Assembly: GCA_021799155.1 (NCBI GenBank)
Contig: JAJZBA010000020.1
Span: forward strand, 1 to 8,404
Direction: 5' to 3'
DNA length: 8,404 nucleotides
Source: a bacterium
GTDB taxonomy: Bacteria; Patescibacteriota; Minisyncoccia; UBA6257; UBA9933
Under the pieces are notes generated by a model. It had not been told where the DNA came from. It did no database searches and saw only the letters and a program-made list of their open reading frames with translations. A program made the translations under genes and the position numbers. Positions 1 through 3,785 of this stretch are shown piece after piece (the stretch's first letter is position 1; the number at the start of each line of letters is the position of its first letter).

Positions 1-152
1 CCGATCTTATTAAGTAAGGATTTCGTGTTTCGTGCTTCGAATTTCGTGCTTCCAATGCGGAGCATTGAGTGGGGTGCCGCTCGAGCCTGAGAGCAATCGA
101 TGGCCCAGATAAATTATCGCCAGGACCCTCTGAACAAATTACACGATTATTG

Positions 153-253
153 GCCAGAAAGATTTTTCTTTCTGGCTAGGCGCGAGAAGGAAATTGTATC
201 TTATGCGATACATTGACGACGAGCAACAACGCCAGAAAGAAAAATATTCTGGC
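153..253. repeat. Structured module A: conserved core closed by a ~23-bp stem
   Basis: Left arm 153-176 is itself a hairpin (GCCAGAAAG, loop ATTTTT, CTTTCTGGC) and also pairs along almost its whole length with right arm 231-253, which is another hairpin (GCCAGAA ... TTCTGGC). Between them lies a 49-nt core (179-227) starting GGCGCGAGAAGG, with a central TGTATC...GATACA hairpin and ending GACGACGAGCAAC. The core is homologous to the reverse complement of 289-335 in module B, while the arms are unrelated to module B's arms. Confidence 0.8.
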
Positions 254-262
254 TCCGCAGGA

Positions 263-361
263 GAAACTCAAAATTAAGCGAATTCTGCGTTGCTCCTCCT
301 CAATGTGCCTAAAGGCATAATTTCGTCGTCGCGCCTTGAATTCATCTTAATTTTGAGTTTC
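263..361. repeat. Structured module B: the same core inverted, with different arms
   Basis: Arms GAAACTCAAAATTAAG (263-278) and CTTAATTTTGAGTTTC (346-361) are perfect 16-bp complements. Inside them a GAATTC pair follows (280-285 with 338-343). The enclosed 47-nt core (289-335), read on the minus strand, runs GGCGCGACGACGAAATT, then a TGCC-TTTA-GGCA hairpin, then ATTGAGGAGGAGCAAC. It aligns closely with the core of module A. The centres of the arms and of the core coincide, so the module is a single symmetric fold. Confidence 0.8.
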
Positions 362-403
362 CAATATATCGTGTAATTTGTTCAGAGGGTCCCTACACAG
401 AAT

Positions 404-428
404 CCGGCTTATGACTTGCCGGTTTTTT
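404..428 (+). terminator. Probable intrinsic terminator of rnpB
   Basis: CCGGC (404-408), a 9-nt loop, GCCGG (418-422) and six Ts (423-428) resemble a rho-independent terminator on the plus strand. The two stem halves are also expected P4 and P1 strands of RNase P RNA, so the hairpin may be only a termination-phase alternative. The stem is short. Confidence 0.5.
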
Positions 429-452
429 ATTTCTTTTATTTACTTTCTTTTG

Positions 453-492
453 TTTACTAAAGTAATCGACGATCGTTAATTACTTTAGTAAA
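453..492. repeat. Palindromic intergenic element, copy 1
   Basis: A near-perfect 40-bp palindrome lies between the converging rnpB and RNase H-like genes. Arms TTTACTAAAGTAAT (453-466) and ATTACTTTAGTAAA (479-492) surround ACGATCGT (469-476), all on one centre (472.5). It shares the pattern TTACTAAA-N7-ACGATCGT-N7-TTTAGTAA with the copy at 5625-5662. It could act as a weak bidirectional terminator here, but it has no flanking T-run. A protein-binding site or dispersed repeat is equally possible. Confidence 0.75.
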
Positions 493-513
493 TTAGCAAA
501 TTTATTGATTATT

Positions 514-933
514 TTAAAACAAGCCAGCTTGGCTATTTAATTCGCGGTTAACCAATGAATCCGCTTTTTTATTTTCTTCTCTGGGAATTTGGACAAATTT
601 TACTCCGCTGAAATCCTGTTTTAAATTCCAAATCTCTATAAAAAACGGCACCAAATTTTCCTCTTTGATTTTATATTTTCCGTTAAGCTGATTTACTAAA
701 AGTTCGCTATCCGACCTGATTTCGATTTCGGTTTTTTCACATTTTTCTTTGCCGATAAGCTGTTTGATTTTTTTCAAAGCGAAAATCATTGCCTGGTATT
801 CGGCTTCGTTATTGGTCGCTTCTCCAAGATATTTGGAATATTCTTTATTTAGAAACGGAATGTAAACACCGACAGCCGCCGGTCCAGGATTTCCTCTCGA
901 ACCGCCGTCGGTATAAATAATTATTTTATTCAT
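514..933 (-). CDS. RNase H-like protein (RNase HI / RVT_3 family)
   Basis: This 139-residue protein has the RNase H fold and should cleave RNA in RNA-DNA hybrids. The acidic active-site residues align with E. coli RNase HI: D9 in IYTDGGSRGNPG, E45 in TNNEAEY, D75 in IRSDSEL and D125 in ENKKADSL. The TNNEAEY and PREENKKAD motifs are typical of the shorter 'reverse transcriptase-like' branch (YpdQ, N-terminal domain of Rv2228c) rather than classical RnhA, so no symbol is given. The ATG at 933 overlaps the TGA of the upstream exonuclease gene (ATGA), implying translational coupling; no strong Shine-Dalgarno is seen. It is the last gene of the minus-strand cluster. Family is confident; whether it is the cell's only RNase H cannot be told from here. 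Confidence 0.9.
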   Translation of the reverse strand: MNKIIIYTDGGSRGNPGPAAVGVYIPFLNKEYSKYLGEATNNEAEYQAMIFALKKIKQLIGKEKCEKTEIEIRSDSELLVNQLNGKYKIKEENLVPFFIEIWNLKQDFSGVKFVQIPREENKKADSLVNRELNSQAGLF

Positions 934-1484
934 ATCTCTAATAACTTCAAAAACACCTTATAAGTCGTTCGGGCATCATCAAGTGCCGAATGCGGTTTCT
1001 CCTGTATAATGCCGAAATAATTAGCCATTTCCGATAATGATAAATTATTAAATTCAGGAAGATGGCGCAGTTTTTGCCAGCCGAGCGAAAAAGTATCCAA
1101 ACTTTTATAATAAAAAGTCGGTTTTAAATCGAATTCCGCCAAAGCCTTATGAATATAAAACCAATCAAAAACCAAGTTGTGGCCAACTAAAATTACGTCT
1201 GCGGTTTTTTCCAAAAAAATTTTCAGCGCCGTTTCCAAATCAAGCGCCCCTTTCCAATCCTCTTTATTATAATGATTGATTTTTAAAGCTTCCGGGTTGG
1301 CCAATTCAATATGACGCGGTTTGATTTTCGCTTCCCATTCTTCCAAAACCGAAAAATTATAACCGCTGACTCTGACAACAGCCAATTCGATTAATTCGTG
1401 ACGCGGTTCAACGCCAGTAGTTTCGGTGTCGATAAAAGCCAAATCCAAATCTTTTATTGAAATTTTTTTAATTTGATTATTCAT
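930..1484 (-). CDS. DnaQ-like 3'-5' exonuclease (DEDDh family)
   Basis: This 184-residue protein is a single DnaQ/epsilon-type exonuclease domain that should remove nucleotides from DNA 3' ends, or from RNA in the RNase T/oligoribonuclease branches. All five DEDDh residues are visible: D19 and E21 in AFIDTETTG, D107 in VGHNLVFDW, and H165 and D170 in HSALDDAR. It lacks any extra nuclease or helicase domain, and a stand-alone proofreading subunit or a general exonuclease are both possible. It starts with ATG at 1484, 59 bp after the pgk stop. That gap contains a 10-bp-stem hairpin. Its stop overlaps the start of the RNase H-like gene, pairing two nucleases in one transcript. No Shine-Dalgarno sequence is evident. 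Confidence 0.9.
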   Translation of the reverse strand: MNNQIKKISIKDLDLAFIDTETTGVEPRHELIELAVVRVSGYNFSVLEEWEAKIKPRHIELANPEALKINHYNKEDWKGALDLETALKIFLEKTADVILVGHNLVFDWFYIHKALAEFDLKPTFYYKSLDTFSLGWQKLRHLPEFNNLSLSEMANYFGIIQEKPHSALDDARTTYKVFLKLLEI

Positions 1485-1503
1485 TTTTACGATGAATCTA
1501 ATC

Positions 1504-1526
1504 GCAATCTTTTTGTAAAAGATTGC
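1504..1526. other. Hairpin in the pgk-exonuclease gap
   Basis: GCAATCTTTT (1504-1513), loop TGT, AAAAGATTGC (1517-1526) form a perfect 10-bp stem. A further TAATCG/CGATTA pair (1499-1504, 1541-1546) partly overlaps it and the pgk stop codon. There is no T-run after the hairpin on the minus strand, so it is more likely an RNA stability or processing element than a full terminator. Confidence 0.5.
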
Positions 1527-1543
1527 TCATCTCAGCGAAACGA

Positions 1544-2752
1544 TTACCTTTTGTTTTTACAATTAGTGATATTGTTTAACGCTTCTATGCCGGGCAGTTT
1601 TTTGCCGGCCAAATATTCCAACATCGCGCCTCCTCCCGTTGAAATAAATATATTTCCTGATACCTGACACTTGATACCTGACACTATTGAGGTTGTCTCG
1701 CCGCCGCCAATTATTGAAAACGCTTTTTTATTATTGATTATCGCCTTTGCTATTGCTTCCGAACCCTTTCTAAATTTTTTATCTTCAATGTATCCCATTG
1801 GCCCGTTCCAAATGATTGTTCTGGCATTCTTAATAATTTTTGAATATTTTTCAATAGTTTCCGGCCCAATATCCAGGATTTGTTTTTTATAAACCGCCGT
1901 ATCGACCGGCAAAATAATACTTTTAAATTTTAAAAATTTTCTGGCTACTGGCATCGCTTTTTTTTCAAAAAGCGAATCACCAACCGGCAATCCTTGAGCC
2001 GCTAAAAAAGTATTCGCCATTCCGCCGCCAATTAAAAAATAATCTGCGATTTTAAAAAAGTTTTTAATTACTCCGATTTTATCGGAAATTTTAGCGCCGC
2101 CTAAAATTATAACCAATGGTTTTTTAGGATTTTTCACGCCTCGATAAACTCGGCGTGAATCCTGAGTTTTATCGAATGGATTCATTACCGAAGAAAAATT
2201 CTTAATTTCTTTTTCTAAAAGCAAACCGGCATAAGAAGACAAAAATTCAGTAATAGCAACCACCGAAGCGTTCTTCCGATGACTAACCGAAAAAGCATCA
2301 TTAACGTAAAAATCTCCAAATGACGCTAATTGCTTGGCAAAATTTTTATCATTTTTTTCTTCGCCGTCAAAAAACCTCAAGTTTTCTAAAAGAAAAATAC
2401 TATCACGCGTGATAGTTTTGGAAATTTGAGCCGCGTCGAATTTTTTTTCTTTTTTAAAATCTATAAAATGAACCGGTTTTTTTAATAAAGAAGATAAAAT
2501 TTCAGCAAAAGGCTTTAGTGTTAATTTTTGACGCTCGATATTTGAAATTTGACACTTTTTATCCGGTCTTCCCCGATGACTTAAAATCACTACTTTGGCG
2601 CCATTATCAATTAAAAATTTTATTGTCGGCAAAACTGCCCGAATGCGCAGATTATTTTTATCCAATTCACTGTCTTTTATATTAAAATCAACGCGCAAAA
2701 GACAAGTTTTATTTTGTAAGTCTTTCCTGTTTAAAGAAGATAAAAATTTCAT
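1544..2752 (-). CDS. pgk: Phosphoglycerate kinase
   Basis: Pgk (EC 2.7.2.3) transfers phosphate from 1,3-bisphosphoglycerate to ADP, the first ATP-yielding step of lower glycolysis; it is cytosolic. At 402 residues it is normal length. Signature blocks in order: LLRVDFN (18-24), SHRGRP (58-63), LLENLRFF (121-128), NDAFSVSHR (151-159), LGGAKISDKIGV (217-228), WNGPMG (315-320), GGGETTS (349-355) and STGGGAMLEYLAGKKLPGIEAL (371-391). The frame is open back to 2818, but that stretch is the tRNA gene, so the ATG at 2752 (MKFLSSL) is the start. It lies 9 nt after the tRNA 3' end with no Shine-Dalgarno. Oddities are short repeat-like segments in surface loops: KCQISNIERQ (67-76), NPFDKTQDSRRVYRG (191-205) and SGIKCQVSG (358-366). 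All catalytic motifs remain intact. Confidence 0.96.
   Translation of the reverse strand: MKFLSSLNRKDLQNKTCLLRVDFNIKDSELDKNNLRIRAVLPTIKFLIDNGAKVVILSHRGRPDKKCQISNIERQKLTLKPFAEILSSLLKKPVHFIDFKKEKKFDAAQISKTITRDSIFLLENLRFFDGEEKNDKNFAKQLASFGDFYVNDAFSVSHRKNASVVAITEFLSSYAGLLLEKEIKNFSSVMNPFDKTQDSRRVYRGVKNPKKPLVIILGGAKISDKIGVIKNFFKIADYFLIGGGMANTFLAAQGLPVGDSLFEKKAMPVARKFLKFKSIILPVDTAVYKKQILDIGPETIEKYSKIIKNARTIIWNGPMGYIEDKKFRKGSEAIAKAIINNKKAFSIIGGGETTSIVSGIKCQVSGNIFISTGGGAMLEYLAGKKLPGIEALNNITNCKNKR
1658..1685. repeat. Tandem 14-bp repeat inside pgk
   Basis: TGATACCTGACACT occurs twice back to back (1658-1671, 1672-1685). It encodes the SGIKCQVSG region of Pgk between GGGETTS and STGGG. Because 14 is not a multiple of three, the two units are read in different frames. 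Total length in this loop remains close to that of ordinary Pgk. Confidence 0.75.
2127..2175. repeat. Palindromic repeat inserted in frame in pgk
   Basis: Two overlapping inverted repeats are present: TTCACGCC (2133-2140) with GGCGTGAA (2152-2159), extended by GGAT/ATCC; and TCGATAAACTC (2141-2151) with GAGTTTTATCGA (2164-2175), one base bulged. On the minus strand they encode NPFDKTQDSRRVYRG between the helix ending KNFSSV and the NPKKPLVIILGGAK strand. Typical Pgk has no such segment, so I read it as an extra of about 16 residues. From general familiarity, the 'FDKTQD' wording recurs in unrelated CPR proteins; this was not searched. Confidence 0.7.
2399..2416. repeat. 18-bp perfect palindrome within pgk
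   Basis: ACTATCACGCGTGATAGT is a perfect palindrome in the segment coding for TITRDS, a variable loop just before LLENLRFF. An exact 18-bp palindrome is unlikely by chance in a window this size. No function is known to me. Confidence 0.6.
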
Positions 2753-2761
2753 TGTTTTTTG

Positions 2762-2832
2762 AGCGGGCGACGAGAATCGAACTCGCGTTTTTTGCTTGGG
2801 AAGCAAATGTATTACCACTATACTACGCCCGC
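2762..2832 (-). tRNA. tRNA-Gly (anticodon CCC)
   Basis: A 71-nt cloverleaf on the minus strand. The acceptor stem GCGGGCG (2832-2826) pairs perfectly with CGCCCGC (2769-2763), and the discriminator is U (2762). The anticodon stem TTTGC/GCAAA closes loop TTCCCAA, giving anticodon CCC, which reads GGG. The D arm has GTATAGTGGTAATAC and the T arm GCGAG-TTCGATT-CTCGT. CCA is not encoded, since the next bases are CAAAAAAC, so a CCA-adding enzyme is required. It sits between the SurA-N-like gene and pgk on the same strand, so it is probably co-transcribed and cut out by RNase P and RNase Z. Confidence 0.96.
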
Positions 2833-2844
2833 ATTAATTATTTT

Positions 2845-2894
2845 ACCCAGTAGTAGATCCGCGATAGTAATTTATCGCGGGCTCACTGCTGGGT
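2845..2894. repeat. 50-bp two-part palindrome over the 3' end of the SurA-N-like gene
   Basis: Outer arms ACCCAGTAGT (2845-2854) and ACTGCTGGGT (2885-2894) pair with one G-U. Inner arms CCGCGATA (2859-2866) and TATCGCGG (2873-2880) pair perfectly around a 6-nt loop. The structure covers the last codons (NPAVSPR) and the stop of the upstream gene and ends 12 bp before the tRNA. On the minus strand it is followed by TAAAATAATTA, too poor in T for a clear terminator. It could shield the mRNA 3' end or be a mobile palindromic repeat that supplied the stop. Confidence 0.7.
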
Positions 2895-3489
2895 TTATTA
2901 TAACCTCTTCGCCATTCCATTTAAAACCCGCAAGGAAAACCATCACTTTCGCCTCTTTTTTGATTTTTTTCAATTCTTCGTCAAAATTTTTATTTTCTAA
3001 AAGCAATCTTGAAGCAAAAATTTCGCTTTTTGCCTGCGGTTTTAAAAATCTTTCCTTAAATTCTTCCAAAGACAAGCCGTAAAGCATTTCCACTTCTTTT
3101 TTTATATCCCTTCCTTTAATCGCTTCGTCTATTTTTCCGGCAACCATTTTTTCAATTTCATCGTTATTTAAGCGCTTTTTTAATTCCTCTTCGATTAAAA
3201 CATTCTCAATTAATTTATCCAAAACGGCGCGTTTGAGTTCTTTTTGAATTTCCATTGAGTCGAGAACAACCGCCTGATTTCTGTCGTAAGTTTCGAGCGC
3301 TTTTTGATAATAAACACGAGCCGAAGAATAATCGGTTTCAAAATTTTTTACCGCAATCGGCCGCCAATTAACAAAAGCAACGGGGTAAGATTGGGTTACT
3401 ACTAAATAAAAAATGCCGCTTATTAAAATTATCGCGCCGTAAATCAATGTAAATTTTTTAATTTTTAATTTTAAATTATTATTTTGCAT
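2872..3489 (-). CDS. Membrane-anchored SurA N-terminal-like protein, no PPIase domain seen
   Basis: This 205-residue protein has a short basic N-terminus (KLKIKK), one hydrophobic segment at about residues 13-32 that should anchor it in the membrane, and a charged, largely helical extracytoplasmic part. The region KRAVLDKLIENVLIEEELKKR resembles the SurA/trigger-factor-like chaperone domain that precedes parvulin domains (SurA_N). The parvulin peptidyl-prolyl isomerase domain is absent: the protein ends shortly after the helices with FLAGFKWNGEEVIINPAVSPR. It probably helps fold or retain exported proteins, but that is inferred from a weak resemblance. ATG at 3489 lies 26 bp after the ftsB-like stop; the gap is A/T micro-repeat (ATTTTTG twice), which continues into the first codons. 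The last seven codons fall inside a palindrome. Confidence 0.65.
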   Translation of the reverse strand: MQNNNLKLKIKKFTLIYGAIILISGIFYLVVTQSYPVAFVNWRPIAVKNFETDYSSARVYYQKALETYDRNQAVVLDSMEIQKELKRAVLDKLIENVLIEEELKKRLNNDEIEKMVAGKIDEAIKGRDIKKEVEMLYGLSLEEFKERFLKPQAKSEIFASRLLLENKNFDEELKKIKKEAKVMVFLAGFKWNGEEVIINPAVSPR

Positions 3490-3515
3490 CTTGATTTTTG
3501 ATTTTTGAATTTTAT

Positions 3516-3785
3516 TTATGGCACAATAATCATCATCTTTTCGCCGGGTTTTTTGTAATTGAATCTCTGCCGCAATTCTTTTTCTAAATTTTCCGGCCGG
3601 GAAAAATATTCTATTTCTTTCTGAAGTTCGCTATTTTCTTTCAATAAAACGCCGAGACGACCGTTCAAATCATCAATTTTGTTTTTAAGCTGATTGCGTT
3701 CTTTTAAAATTAAAAAAACTTGAACCAAAACAGCCGTTAGAATCACGGCTAAGATTATGATTGAAACAAGTTTGCCGCGCTTCAT
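3516..3785 (-). CDS. Septum formation initiator family protein (FtsB/DivIC-like)
   Basis: This 89-residue protein has the standard FtsB/DivIC layout. There is a very short cytoplasmic start (MKRGK), one transmembrane helix (about residues 6-27), a coiled coil (about 28-62, ILKERNQLKNKIDDLNGRL onward) and a small extracytoplasmic tail, EYFSRPENLEKELRQRFNYKKPGEKM, matching the family's 'R.....E..AR..L....PGE' pattern. Family members bridge FtsL and FtsQ/DivIB to activate septal wall synthesis. The ATG at 3785 overlaps the lepA TGA (ATGA). The clear AAGGA ribosome binding site (3795-3799) lies in the last lepA codons, 9 nt before the start, so it is translated together with lepA. The sequence does not distinguish FtsB from DivIC. 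Confidence 0.85.
   Translation of the reverse strand: MKRGKLVSIIILAVILTAVLVQVFLILKERNQLKNKIDDLNGRLGVLLKENSELQKEIEYFSRPENLEKELRQRFNYKKPGEKMMIIVP

Larger units (their letters stand above)
123..392. repeat. 270-bp nested inverted-repeat insertion within rnpB
   Basis: The element begins GGACCCTCTGAA at 123 and ends with the exact reverse complement at 392. The outer arms 123-147 and 368-392 are perfect over 25 bp and continue imperfectly to about 153/362 (TATTGG versus CCAATA). Removing 123-392 joins GCCA to CTACACAGAATCC, which matches the uninterrupted family sequence (E. coli GTCCACGACAGAACCC), so the boundaries look clean. No target-site duplication and no open reading frame are visible. Inside are two structured modules (153-253 and 263-361) and a small CTCC-GCA-GGAG hairpin (253-263) between them. 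It could be a non-autonomous mobile element, an RNase III-processed intervening sequence like those of some 23S rRNAs, or an expanded RNA helix. The structure is seen; the nature is inferred. Confidence 0.85.
1..422 (+). ncRNA. rnpB: RNase P RNA, 3' part (5' part outside window), interrupted
   Basis: This is the catalytic RNA of RNase P, which removes 5' leaders from pre-tRNAs. Recognition rests on alignment by eye with the E. coli RNA. CGCTCGAGCC (79-88 region) matches TGCTTGAGCC before helix P18. P18 itself is GCC(85-87)/GGC(102-104) capped by a GCAA tetraloop (93-96; GCGA in E. coli). CCAGATAAATTA (105-116) matches CTAGATGAATGA. ACAGAATCCGGCTTAT (397-412) matches ACAGAACCCGGCTTAT, the universal P4 3' region, at 15 of 16 bases. 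GACTTGCCGG (413-422) is probably the 3' strand of P1. The 5' half, including the P1 and P4 5' strands, lies left of the window. Between 121 and 397, where E. coli has only about three nucleotides, there is a 270-nt inverted-repeat insertion. The stretch 1-70 is less alignable; it has a CAATGC-GGA-GCATTG hairpin (53-67) and short TTTCGTG repeats. Identity is very secure; the exact 3' end is approximate. Confidence 0.93.

Noticed and set aside
123..392. Group I or group II self-splicing intron in rnpB
   Set aside because: GTTCAGAG near 379 recalls a group I R element, but no matching P, Q and S elements, guide sequence, group II 5' GUGYG or domain V could be found. The simple terminal inverted repeats fit neither.
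123..392. Integron attC site
   Set aside because: The hairpin with GTTGCTC/GAGCAAC boundaries is superficially similar, but the GTTRRRY/RYYYAAC core sites do not match and no integron cassettes are present.
2753..2818. N-terminal extension of Pgk starting at the ATG at 2818
   Set aside because: The extra codons are the antisense-free body of the tRNA-Gly gene, and conserved Pgk sequence begins at MKFLSSLNRK (2752).
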